This document shows positions 1-6,372 of a DNA stretch of 7,460 nucleotides, one piece after another. Source of the stretch: Actinomycetota bacterium (GTDB lineage: Bacteria; Actinomycetota; Actinomycetes; S36-B12; UBA5976). Each line of letters opens with the position of its first letter. Position 1 is the stretch's first letter. Under the pieces are notes generated by a model. It was not told where the DNA came from, ran no database searches, and saw only the letters and a program-made list of their open reading frames with translations. The position numbers and the translations under genes are program-made. The stretch is taken from contig RFTO01000052.1 in NCBI GenBank assembly GCA_009923375.1, positions 1-7,460 of the forward strand. Reading direction: 5' to 3'.

Positions 1-1
1 C

Positions 2-652
2 CTCTACCGGCTCGATGTCCGATCCAAAACCATCACCGGTGTTGTGAAGGTCGGCAAGACGCCGAAGTATGTCGCAGCCACCCCCGATGGAAAGTACGTC
101 CTGGTGAGCAATTGGTGTTCCTACGACTTGTCGATCGTCGACACTGCGTCGCTCAAGCAGGTGGCCACGATTCCACTCGGTCCGCACCCTCGGGGAATCG
201 CCATCACGAAGGACTCATCCACCGCCTATGTCGCAGTCATGGGTGGCGCCGGTATTCGAGTGGTGAACCTTCGCACTCGCACTGCGACATGGATTCATGG
301 CACCGGGGTCGCCCCGCGCCATGTCGTGCTATCGCCAGACGAGCGCTGGCTGTATGTGTCTGTGAATGGGACCGGACAAGTGGTTAAGGTGGATCGTTTG
401 CGGCGTAAGGTCGTCGCGCGTGCCACCACTGGCAGTCAGCCTCGCAGTTTGGCAATCGCACCGGATGGGCGCTCGCTCTACGTCGTGAATTACGCCTCGG
501 GCACGATGTCGAAACTTCGATCTAGCGACATGCACGTCATTGAAACGGTCAAAACAGATGTGCACCCGATTGGAATCACCTACGACACGGTGACCAACTC
601 CATCTGGGTCTCTTGCTACCACGGCGTGATTTACATCTTCGCCGACAAGTAA
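2..652 (+). CDS. YVTN-type beta-propeller protein, C-terminal part (5' end outside window)
   Basis: The frame is open from the left edge to a TAA at 650-652, so this is the last ~216 residues of a longer protein; the GTG at 44 is an internal codon, not a start. It contains five repeats of the form G-x-x-P-R-x-(hydrophobic)-x-x-(S/T)-P-D-x-x-x-(L/A)-Y-V-x-(N/V), for example GVAPRHVVLSPDERWLYVSV and GSQPRSLAIAPDGRSLYVVN. This is the blade repeat of YVTN/NHL-like beta-propellers (YncE family, lactonase fold). A complete propeller usually has seven blades, so about two blades and any signal peptide probably lie upstream. The last blade is degenerate (DVHPIGITYD) and the protein ends soon after it, as when the final strand closes the ring. 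Such propellers are often exported and act as binding scaffolds; substrate and catalytic activity cannot be inferred. The downstream gene is convergent, so the two are not co-transcribed. Confidence 0.85.
   Translation, partial: LYRLDVRSKTITGVVKVGKTPKYVAATPDGKYVLVSNWCSYDLSIVDTASLKQVATIPLGPHPRGIAITKDSSTAYVAVMGGAGIRVVNLRTRTATWIHGTGVAPRHVVLSPDERWLYVSVNGTGQVVKVDRLRRKVVARATTGSQPRSLAIAPDGRSLYVVNYASGTMSKLRSSDMHVIETVKTDVHPIGITYDTVTNSIWVSCYHGVIYIFADK
53..652 (+). repeat. Five protein-coding blade repeats with an exact 126-bp period
   Basis: The conserved glycine (aspartate in the fifth unit) that opens each repeat is encoded at 53, 179, 305, 431 and 557. Successive units are therefore exactly 126 bp (42 codons) apart with no insertion or deletion. 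The units are diverged at DNA level, so this is an old domain repeat rather than a recent tandem duplication. Confidence 0.8.
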
Positions 653-685
653 CTCTGCGCTGAGGTCACGTCGCACAGAAGAGTG

Positions 686-2191
686 TCAGCCGCGGCTTGG
701 GGGTGTGAAGCTCGGTCGTAGGTCTTTGATTCCGGTAGCCGCCAGCACCTGCTCGATTCTTGCCATGGCTTGCACCAGGGTGACTTCGTCATTCGCATCA
801 GCGATGATTGCCAACCCAACCGGCAGCCCATTGACAAACCCCATCGGAATGCAGCCGATGGGATATCCAGCAACCGCGGCGGGGTGGGTCACCGGCGAAG
901 CGAGGGCATGGCCGCCATTGGTGAAGTCGGTCTTCCATGCGGGTGCGTAGGCGGGCGCAATCAACACACTATGTTGCTTCAATGCCGGGGCGAGACACAC
1001 ATCGACGGCCCATGTCACATTTCGCGCGCGAGCATCGCGGTAAATGTCAGTGTCGCGACCGCCGCCGGCAACAGCCATCTCGAAGAGGTCGTGACCGAAC
1101 CATCGCAGTTCCACATCTGCGTGGGCATCTTCGTAGGCGATGACCTCGGCAAGAGATTGCGGACCATTCGGCCCGCGCGTCTTGAGATATGCCGACAGGT
1201 CATCAACCAACTCGTGTAGGAGCACGGTTAACTCGTCGTCGCCGGCTTCCTTGGTGGGTGTCGGAGCGTTGCTGTCATGAATATCGAATCCGGCTTGAGC
1301 CAATGTGTCCACGACTGCGTCGAACAACGCATCCGTGGCCGGCTGACCCGTCCGATAGCCCCGCAGGACACCGAATGTCATGGGGGTGTCGTTGACGTTG
1401 GCTGCCGCGATCAGGGCTTCACCGAATCCATCGGGCCCGGCACCTTGGAGCACCTGCAGCAGTAATGCCGCATCAGCAACATTGCGGGCAAGTGGTCCGG
1501 GTGAATCCTGACTCCCGCTGATCGGAACTACTCCGCTTCGAGATACCGATCCGACGGTTGGCTTGATCCCCACCACACCATTAACCGATGCAGGGCAGAT
1601 GATTGAACCATCGGTTTCGGTGCCGACTGCGAAAGGCGCTAAGCCTGCGGCAACCGCCGCACCTGAGCCAGAGGATGAGCCACCCGCTGTGCGGTCGAAG
1701 GCCCACGGATTGACCGTCAACCCGCCAACCGCTGACCAGCCGCTACTTGATTGTGACGAGCGGATGTTCGCCCATTCCGAAAGGTTGGTTGCGCCGATGA
1801 TGATCGCCCCAGCAGCACGCAAGTGAGTAACAAGTTCGGCATCCTGCGCAACAGGTCGATCGAGCAAGCTGGTCGACCCAGCAGTTCCCGGCAGTCCGAG
1901 CGCTTCGACGTTGTCTTTGATCAGCACGGGCACTCCGTGAAGCGGGCCAACGATCTGCCCGGCGGATCGTTGTTGATCACGCTGCCGTGCTTGATCGAGG
2001 GCGTCAGCTGCCACAGCCAGGACCGAGCGAAGTTCAATGTGAGTGCCAGGTGCGTCGATGGCGGCGATCCGGGACAGGAAGCCTTCGACGAGCGCCTCGC
2101 TTGTAGTGGTGCCGTCGGCAAGCTGCTGCAGCAGGTCGGCCGCTGCGGTGTAAGCGAGATCGGCGGTGGGCAGGTGCGGGTCATGATGCAT
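686..2191 (-). CDS. Amidase-signature family hydrolase, peptide-amidase-like
   Basis: This 501-residue protein is a complete amidase-signature enzyme, which hydrolyses C-N amide bonds through a Ser-cisSer-Lys triad. The triad is visible as Lys92 (VLIKDN), Ser172 in the GGSSSGSG loop, and Ser196 (TETDGSIICP); Ser172 to Ser196 has the same 24-residue spacing as Ser217 to Ser241 of FAAH. The stretches TNLSEWANIR (135-144), SGWSAVGG (150-157), GTETDGSIICPAS and GIKPTVGSVSRSGVVPIS (208-225) resemble, from memory, the Stenotrophomonas peptide amidase more than GatA, which works within a GatCAB complex; no gatB or gatC is nearby. I see no signal peptide, so it is probably cytoplasmic. The likely substrate is a small amide or C-terminally amidated peptide; this is inference. 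The ATG start fits the family N-terminus, and no clear Shine-Dalgarno sequence precedes it. The gene is divergent from the alpha/beta hydrolase, 29 bp away. Confidence 0.9.
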   Translation of the reverse strand: MHHDPHLPTADLAYTAAADLLQQLADGTTTSEALVEGFLSRIAAIDAPGTHIELRSVLAVAADALDQARQRDQQRSAGQIVGPLHGVPVLIKDNVEALGLPGTAGSTSLLDRPVAQDAELVTHLRAAGAIIIGATNLSEWANIRSSQSSSGWSAVGGLTVNPWAFDRTAGGSSSGSGAAVAAGLAPFAVGTETDGSIICPASVNGVVGIKPTVGSVSRSGVVPISGSQDSPGPLARNVADAALLLQVLQGAGPDGFGEALIAAANVNDTPMTFGVLRGYRTGQPATDALFDAVVDTLAQAGFDIHDSNAPTPTKEAGDDELTVLLHELVDDLSAYLKTRGPNGPQSLAEVIAYEDAHADVELRWFGHDLFEMAVAGGGRDTDIYRDARARNVTWAVDVCLAPALKQHSVLIAPAYAPAWKTDFTNGGHALASPVTHPAAVAGYPIGCIPMGFVNGLPVGLAIIADANDEVTLVQAMARIEQVLAATGIKDLRPSFTPPSRG

Positions 2192-2220
2192 AAGCGCAGT
2201 CTTGCGGAATACTTCGTAGC

Positions 2221-3114
2221 ATGCGCACCGACACCATCGAAACTGCCGCCGGCTCTTCCCTTGAGATCATCATCGAGGGAGCAGGGGACGACGTTCTGAT
2301 TTACCACCACGGAACACCCGCTGCTGGTCCGGTGGAAGCTGAGTTGCTCGCAGCGGCAACGACGCACAACTTCACGATCGTCCAGGTGGTGCGCCCTGGT
2401 TACGGAGCCTCAACACGTCAGATGCAGCGCAGCGTCGCTGACGTGGTTCCGTTGGTGCAGGCAGCTATCAGTCATGTCACCGGCGCCCACGACAATTCGT
2501 TCGTCACATTGGGCTGGAGCGGCGGCGGCCCACATGCGCTGGCCACAGCCGCGTTGATGCCCAGCTGCGCGTCATCGGTCAGCTTCGCCGGTGTCGGACC
2601 ATTTGATGCACAAGGCTTGGATTTTCTCGCAGGTATGGGAGAGGACAACGTCGTCGAATTCGGCGCGGCAGTCACTGGCCCTGAGGCGGTGCAAGAGTTC
2701 ATGAACGCGGTCATGCCTGGTATGCAGGAAGTCACGGGAGCGGAGGTCACTGCCGAGATGGCGAGCCTCTTGCCGGCTGCAGACATGGAGTTCCTCGCGG
2801 GCGGTTACGCCGATGCCTTTGCTGCAACGTTGCGTTACTCGCTGGCGCAGGGCCCTTGGGGTTGGGCTGACGATGACATCGCCTTCGTCAACCCGTGGGG
2901 CTTTGACCTTGGTTCAATCCGCACACCTGCCCACATCTGGCAAGGTGGCGACGACCTGATGGTGCCTTTCGCACACGGACGCTGGCTTGCTGAAAATGTT
3001 CCCACCGCGATCTCGCACCTGATGGATGGAGAGGGTCACCTGTCCTTGGCACGTCGTTTTTCCGAGGTAGTCGCCGGGCTTCGCGCTGATTTCGACTCTG
3101 CGCGCCGGGGCTGA
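2221..3114 (+). CDS. Alpha/beta-fold hydrolase
   Basis: The 297 residues form a single alpha/beta-hydrolase domain. Visible elements in order are the oxyanion-hole motif HGTP (30-33), the RPGYG turn (58-62), the nucleophile elbow LGWSGGGPHA with Ser100, the acid Asp245 in QGGDDLMVP, and the base His273 in GEGHLSL. Together these give a complete Ser-Asp-His triad. There is no signal peptide or membrane segment, so a cytoplasmic esterase, lactonase or C-C/C-N hydrolase is expected; the substrate cannot be told from sequence. The ATG at 2221 puts the HG motif at residue 30, the usual distance for the family. No Shine-Dalgarno sequence is apparent upstream, so a leaderless or weakly translated start is possible. 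The stop is 8 bp before exodeoxyribonuclease III on the same strand, so these two are probably one transcript. Adjacency to the amidase might mean a shared catabolic role, but that is speculative. Confidence 0.9.
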   Translation: MRTDTIETAAGSSLEIIIEGAGDDVLIYHHGTPAAGPVEAELLAAATTHNFTIVQVVRPGYGASTRQMQRSVADVVPLVQAAISHVTGAHDNSFVTLGWSGGGPHALATAALMPSCASSVSFAGVGPFDAQGLDFLAGMGEDNVVEFGAAVTGPEAVQEFMNAVMPGMQEVTGAEVTAEMASLLPAADMEFLAGGYADAFAATLRYSLAQGPWGWADDDIAFVNPWGFDLGSIRTPAHIWQGGDDLMVPFAHGRWLAENVPTAISHLMDGEGHLSLARRFSEVVAGLRADFDSARRG

Positions 3115-3122
3115 GGGCGGCG

Positions 3123-3947
3123 ATGTTCTCCGTCATCACCGCCAATCTCAACGGTGTTCGCGCCGCCGCCAAACGCGGTGGGCTCGAATGGCTCCACGAA
3201 GCTGATGCCGATGTCATCTGTATGCAGGACTGTATGCAGGAGGTTCGTGCGACGCACGAGCAGCTGCACGCGGTGCTCGCAGACTCACCTTTACGCGACA
3301 TGCACCTGTTCCACGACCCGGCGCCACAACTCGGGCGTGCGGGCGTGGCAGTTCTCTCCAAGCTCCCCTTCGCCGCCACCCGTAACGCTGTCCGCCACCC
3401 AGCCCTAGATCGCACTGGCCGCTGGATCGAGGTAGATCTCGATACAGAGGTCGGACCTCTCACGGTCGTAAGTACGTACGTCCATGCGGGTGAAGTTGGA
3501 ACACCTCGACAGGACGATAAATACGCGTTCCTGGTCGCGATGGATAAGCGCATCAAGGTGCTGCAGGGCAAAGCGAGCAAAGGTGAGCGCCAGGTGCTCA
3601 TCTGCGGTGACTTCAACATCGCGCACAAGGAAGTGGACCTGAAGAACTGGCGAGCGAACCGCGAGAACTCGGGGTTCCTGGTGCAGGAGCGTGAATACCT
3701 CGATCGGTGGTTCGGTTCGCCGCATTGGGTGGATTTGGGCCGACACCTCGGCGGCCCTGGACCTGGCCCTTACACCTGGTGGTCGTGGCGCGGACGCGGT
3801 TTCGACACCGATGGTGGCTGGCGGATCGATTACGTGATGGCGTCGGCCGCGATCGCTAAGCGAGCAAGCCAAATTCAGATCGGCAAGGCGCCGACCTATG
3901 CGCAGCGCTGGAGTGATCACGCGGCCGTCACAGCCGTGTTCTCATGA
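3123..3947 (+). CDS. xthA: Exodeoxyribonuclease III / AP endonuclease
   Basis: This 274-residue protein is an endonuclease/exonuclease/phosphatase-fold enzyme of the ExoIII family, which cleaves DNA 5' of abasic sites and removes 3' blocking groups in base excision repair. The N-terminal strand ITANLNGVRAA matches the family start. Catalytic and metal-binding residues can be placed by motif: Asn8/Asn10, Glu40 (MQEVRA), Tyr119 (STYVHAG), Asp163 and Asn165 (GDFNIAH), Asp236 (WRIDYVMAS), and Asp265-His266 (SDHAAV). All are intact. The oddity is at 33-40, where CMQD is followed by CMQE; the usual form is a single C-L/M-Q-E, so four residues are added directly before the metal-binding glutamate by a 12-bp tandem repeat. 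The start is an ATG 8 bp after the upstream stop, with a G-rich GAGGGCGG stretch overlapping that stop as a plausible ribosome binding site, suggesting translational coupling. The reading frame is otherwise normal in length. Confidence 0.95.
   Translation: MFSVITANLNGVRAAAKRGGLEWLHEADADVICMQDCMQEVRATHEQLHAVLADSPLRDMHLFHDPAPQLGRAGVAVLSKLPFAATRNAVRHPALDRTGRWIEVDLDTEVGPLTVVSTYVHAGEVGTPRQDDKYAFLVAMDKRIKVLQGKASKGERQVLICGDFNIAHKEVDLKNWRANRENSGFLVQEREYLDRWFGSPHWVDLGRHLGGPGPGPYTWWSWRGRGFDTDGGWRIDYVMASAAIAKRASQIQIGKAPTYAQRWSDHAAVTAVFS
3218..3241 (+). repeat. Perfect 12-bp tandem duplication inside xthA
   Basis: The 12-mer CTGTATGCAGGA occurs twice in direct succession (3218-3229 and 3230-3241) without a mismatch. 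Being a multiple of three, it keeps the frame and encodes Cys-Met-Gln-Asp followed by Cys-Met-Gln-Glu (residues 33-40). The Asp/Glu difference comes only from the base after each copy. The lack of divergence between copies suggests a recent slippage event, though short-repeat conservation by selection cannot be ruled out. Confidence 0.95.
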
Positions 3948-3958
3948 GCGGGCGGCGG

Positions 3959-3964
3959 TAGGCT
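3959..3964 (+). promoter_or_regulatory. Putative -10 element for a leaderless isoprenyl transferase mRNA
   Basis: TAGGCT fits the actinobacterial TAnnnT -10 pattern and ends exactly 6 nt before the ATG at 3971. The expected transcription start would be the A of the start codon. No Shine-Dalgarno sequence lies in that interval, as expected for leaderless translation. A convincing -35 hexamer is not visible. Confidence 0.5.
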
Positions 3965-3970
3965 CAAAGC

Positions 3971-4732
3971 ATGACTTTCCGCAATCTGGTGTACGGCGTT
4001 TATCGCCGCCGCCTGCGCGCGAATGTCCGCCATGTCAGCCCTCCGCGGCACGTAGGGATCATCCTCGACGGCAACCGTCGATGGGCAGTTGGGCAGCGGC
4101 AATCGGCCGCACAGGGACATAAGGCCGGTGCCGACAAGATCACCGAGTTCCTCACCTGGTGTGATGAGTTGAAGGTGGAAGTAGTCACTTTGTGGCTGCT
4201 GTCGAGCGACAACCTCAACCGCCCTGCCGAAGAGCTAATGCCGTTGTACTCGATCATCGACGACGCTGTGACCAACCTCGCCGGCACTAATCGCTGGCGG
4301 ATTCACCCGATGGGCACATGGGATGAATTGCCTTCGCGACTGCGCAAAACCTTGGAAACGGTGCGCGCTAAATACGACCATGGCGATGGAATGCTCGTCA
4401 ATGTCGCGGTGGGCTACGGCGGCCGGCGTGAAGTTGTCGACGCGGTGAAGTCTTTGCTGGCACAACATGCCACCGCAGGGACGTCCCTGGAAGACCTCGC
4501 CGAGTTCGTGGATATCGAGCACATCGCCGAGCACTTGTACACAAAGGGGCAACCCGATCCCGATCTGGTGATCCGGACAAGTGGCGAGCAACGCCTCGGC
4601 GGCTTCCTTCTGTGGCAGAGCCAATATTCCGAGTTCTATTTCTGCGAGGCCTATTGGCCCGACTTTCGGGAAATCGATTTCCTACGTGCCGTGCGTGCCT
4701 ACAGCCGCCGGTCTCGCCGATTCGGCACCTGA
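3971..4732 (+). CDS. uppS: Cis-isoprenyl diphosphate synthase (short-chain Z-prenyl transferase, Rv1086-like)
   Basis: This 253-residue protein belongs to the undecaprenyl diphosphate synthase family, which adds isopentenyl diphosphate in cis to an allylic diphosphate to make polyprenyl carriers for wall synthesis. Visible motifs are the catalytic Asp33 in ILDGNRRWA, GHKAGADK (49-56), LLSSDNLNRP (76-85), VAVGYGGRREVVDA (146-158), and the C-terminal signature IRTSGEQRLGGFLLWQ (201-216) with Glu221 in QYSEFYF. The wording of the last three blocks is close to M. tuberculosis Rv1086, which makes Z,E-farnesyl diphosphate, rather than E. coli UppS. Leu76 stands where E. coli UppS has Ala69 in AFSSEN; a bulky residue there shortens the product. 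A C15-type product is therefore likelier than C55, and the symbol is used here only as the family name. The N-terminal segment is short and basic, with no membrane helix. A hairpin follows the stop, so transcription probably ends before phoH2. Confidence 0.92.
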   Translation: MTFRNLVYGVYRRRLRANVRHVSPPRHVGIILDGNRRWAVGQRQSAAQGHKAGADKITEFLTWCDELKVEVVTLWLLSSDNLNRPAEELMPLYSIIDDAVTNLAGTNRWRIHPMGTWDELPSRLRKTLETVRAKYDHGDGMLVNVAVGYGGRREVVDAVKSLLAQHATAGTSLEDLAEFVDIEHIAEHLYTKGQPDPDLVIRTSGEQRLGGFLLWQSQYSEFYFCEAYWPDFREIDFLRAVRAYSRRSRRFGT

Positions 4733-4779
4733 CGCACTCCCGTAGAAGGTTCGTCGCCTTCCGTTCACCTGAGCTGACG

Positions 4780-4802
4780 GCGCGGCATCTCTCCTGCCGC
4801 GC
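4780..4802 (+). terminator. Hairpin terminator downstream of the isoprenyl transferase
   Basis: GCGCGGCA (4780-4787) and TGCCGCGC (4795-4802) form a perfect 8-bp GC-rich stem with a 7-nt loop, 48 bp after the stop codon. No T-run follows, which is common for actinobacterial terminators but makes the call less certain. It lies just upstream of a -10-like hexamer for phoH2, which suits a transcription-unit boundary. Confidence 0.6.
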
Positions 4803-4812
4803 GCGAATTCCG

Positions 4813-4818
4813 TAACGT
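4813..4818 (+). promoter_or_regulatory. Putative -10 element for phoH2
   Basis: TAACGT matches TAnnnT and would give a start near 4825-4826, leaving a leader of about 35 nt that holds the phoH2 Shine-Dalgarno sequence. The expected -35 position falls within the terminator hairpin and shows no TTGACA-like sequence, so the call rests on the -10 and its position only. Confidence 0.35.
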
Positions 4819-4848
4819 CGTCTTGAGAAATGACACCGCCACAAGCGC

Positions 4849-4857
4849 AGGGGAGGG
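4849..4857 (+). promoter_or_regulatory. Strong Shine-Dalgarno sequence deciding the phoH2 GTG start
   Basis: AGGGGAGGG contains the anti-Shine-Dalgarno core GGAGG (4852-4856), four bases before the GTG at 4861. An in-frame stop (TGA, 4831-4833) precedes it with no other start codon between, so GTG at 4861 is the most upstream possible start in frame. Confidence 0.75.
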
Positions 4858-4860
4858 TGT

Positions 4861-6231
4861 GTGACCACCACCAATTCACCGAGTTTGGAATCCGCACGAA
4901 CCAAGGTGGTGTCGCGACATTCGTCGAAAGCTAAGCAACAAACAACGCGCACCTTCGTGCTTGATACCAGCGTGTTGTTGTCGGATCCTCAAGCGCTCTT
5001 CCGATTCGATGAACACAACATCGTGTTGCCGGTCGTCGTCATTACTGAACTTGAGTCCAAACGTCACCACCCAGAGCTCGGTTACTTCGCTCGCACCGCT
5101 TTACGGCTTCTTGATGATTTGCGCATCAAGCATGGTCGGCTCGACCTCCCCATGCCTATAGGCGACCAAGGCGGAACCTTGACGGTGGAGTTAAACCACC
5201 AAGACATGGAGAATCTGCCAGCAGGTTTCCGCTTGGGAGATAACGACAGTCGCATCCTCGCAGTTGCGTGCAACCTCCAAGCTGAGGCTCATGATGTTGT
5301 GGTGGTCTCCAAGGACCTTCCGATGCGCATCAAAGCGTCGGTGGCGGGCTTGAGTGCAGACGAATACCGCGCCGAGTTGGTCCAAACTTCTGGCTGGACA
5401 GGCATCGCAGAACTCAGCGTGGGTGTTGAGGCCATCGAAGCTCTCTATGAGCACAGCACGGCGCTAATCGAAGAGGCCCGTGATCTGCCCTGCAATACGG
5501 GTCTGGTGCTGACAAGTGAACGTGGCAATGCCCTCGGCCGTGTGATGGGGGATGGCTCCGTTCAACTCGTGCGCGGCGATCGGGAAGCGTTCGGGTTGCA
5601 CGGCCGAAGTGCGGAGCAGCGCATTGCGCTGGATCTGCTCCTCGATGCGAAGGTTGGAATCGTCTCTCTCGGGGGTAGTGCCGGCACGGGAAAGAGTGCC
5701 CTCGCCTTGTGCGCCGGTTTGGAATCGGTGATGGAGCGCAGGCAGCACCGCAAGGTCGTGGTGTTCCGGCCTTTGTACGCCGTGGGTGGCCAAGAACTGG
5801 GTTACTTACCGGGCAGCGAAGCCGAGAAGATGAACCCTTGGGCACAAGCTGTGTTTGACACCCTCGGTTCCGTTGTCAGCGACAGGGTGCTCGATGAGAT
5901 CGTCGATCGAGGACTCATTGAGGTGTTGCCGTTAACGCATATTCGCGGGCGTTCGTTGCATGACGCTTTCGTCATCGTCGATGAAGCACAGTCCCTCGAG
6001 CGCAATGTGCTGTTGACGGTCCTGTCCCGGATCGGCCGGGACTCTCGAGTGGTGCTGACCCACGACATCGCCCAGCGCGACAACCTTCGGGTTGGCAGGC
6101 ACGATGGAATTGTCGCGGTGACCGAGAAACTCAAGGGGCATCCGCTGTTCGCGCACATCACGCTCGTCCGCTCTGAACGCTCTGAGATCGCAGCTCTGGT
6201 GACCCAGTTGTTGGATGATTTGCCCCTGTGA
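4861..6231 (+). CDS. phoH2: PhoH2: PIN-domain RNase fused to PhoH ATPase
   Basis: The 456 residues hold two domains. The N-terminal PIN nuclease (about 31-165) shows its acidic metal site as Asp35 (VLDTSVLL), Glu63 (ITELES), Asp127/Asp129 (LGDNDSRI) and Asp152 (VSKDLPMR). The C-terminal PhoH ATPase (about 245-450) has a Walker A GGSAGTGKSA with Lys278, the PhoH-typical RPLYAVGGQELGYLPG (303-318), and a Walker B VIVDEAQ with Asp374-Glu375. The middle part (about 170-240) links them. Mycobacterial PhoH2 proteins (Rv1095) with this architecture have reported RNA-unwinding and RNase activity, so this is probably a cytoplasmic ATP-dependent RNA-processing enzyme. The length is close to the family's ~430-450. 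The start is GTG with a strong Shine-Dalgarno sequence; the first ~30 residues are a basic, probably flexible tail. All key residues are present. The gene is flanked by a hairpin upstream and a 181-bp gap downstream, so it is likely its own transcription unit. Confidence 0.95.
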   Translation: MTTTNSPSLESARTKVVSRHSSKAKQQTTRTFVLDTSVLLSDPQALFRFDEHNIVLPVVVITELESKRHHPELGYFARTALRLLDDLRIKHGRLDLPMPIGDQGGTLTVELNHQDMENLPAGFRLGDNDSRILAVACNLQAEAHDVVVVSKDLPMRIKASVAGLSADEYRAELVQTSGWTGIAELSVGVEAIEALYEHSTALIEEARDLPCNTGLVLTSERGNALGRVMGDGSVQLVRGDREAFGLHGRSAEQRIALDLLLDAKVGIVSLGGSAGTGKSALALCAGLESVMERRQHRKVVVFRPLYAVGGQELGYLPGSEAEKMNPWAQAVFDTLGSVVSDRVLDEIVDRGLIEVLPLTHIRGRSLHDAFVIVDEAQSLERNVLLTVLSRIGRDSRVVLTHDIAQRDNLRVGRHDGIVAVTEKLKGHPLFAHITLVRSERSEIAALVTQLLDDLPL

Positions 6232-6272
6232 CCCTTCATGGTGAGTGAGCAGGCAGGTAACTAGTCCATTCT

Positions 6273-6281
6273 TTATGCACG
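6273..6281 (+). promoter_or_regulatory. Near-perfect DnaA box
   Basis: TTATGCACG matches the TTATNCACA consensus at eight of nine positions. It is on the same strand as the perfect box and starts 35 bp before it, in the gap between phoH2 and the transglycosylase gene. Alone it would be weak evidence; the pairing raises interest. Confidence 0.35.
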
Positions 6282-6307
6282 CCTGGGCACAGACTCAGGG
6301 GAGTGAG

Positions 6308-6316
6308 TTATCCACA
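6308..6316 (+). promoter_or_regulatory. Perfect DnaA box
   Basis: TTATCCACA is an exact DnaA-box sequence. It lies in non-coding DNA about 97 bp upstream of the transglycosylase start. A 9-mer occurs by chance many times in a genome, so binding is a prediction. No dnaA, dnaN or AT-rich unwinding region is nearby, which argues against a replication origin and in favour of a titration or regulatory site. Confidence 0.5.
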
Positions 6317-6372
6317 GATGTAAGCGTTCAAGTGTTCTATATGACCTGAATGTCGCATTTGTTCTGAGAGTC

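Noticed and set aside
653..685. Bidirectional terminator between the convergent propeller and amidase genes
   Set aside because: Only short bulged pairings (CTGCG with CG-CA-CAG) can be drawn and no T- or A-run is present.
1823..2299. Forward open frame (158 codons) over the amidase N-terminus and hydrolase start
   Set aside because: It overlaps the conserved amidase region and the hydrolase in other frames, and its translation shows no domain.
2888..3628. Long reverse-strand open frame (246 codons) across the hydrolase and xthA genes
   Set aside because: It lies antisense to two genes with intact catalytic motifs, has a low-complexity Ser/Arg-rich translation and matches no family I know. 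It is a GC-rich shadow frame.
4861..6231. VapC-type stand-alone toxin
   Set aside because: The PIN domain is fused in frame to a complete PhoH ATPase, and no VapB-like antitoxin gene precedes it.
6282..6299. Hairpin CCTGGG-CACAGA-CTCAGG after phoH2 as a terminator
   Set aside because: The stem is only 6 bp with one G-T pair, no T-run follows, and it lies between the two DnaA-like sites; too weak to call.
6325..6336. LexA-like site around GTTCAAGTGTTC
   Set aside because: The GTTC halves are in direct, not inverted, orientation, unlike the GAAC-N4-GTTC SOS box.
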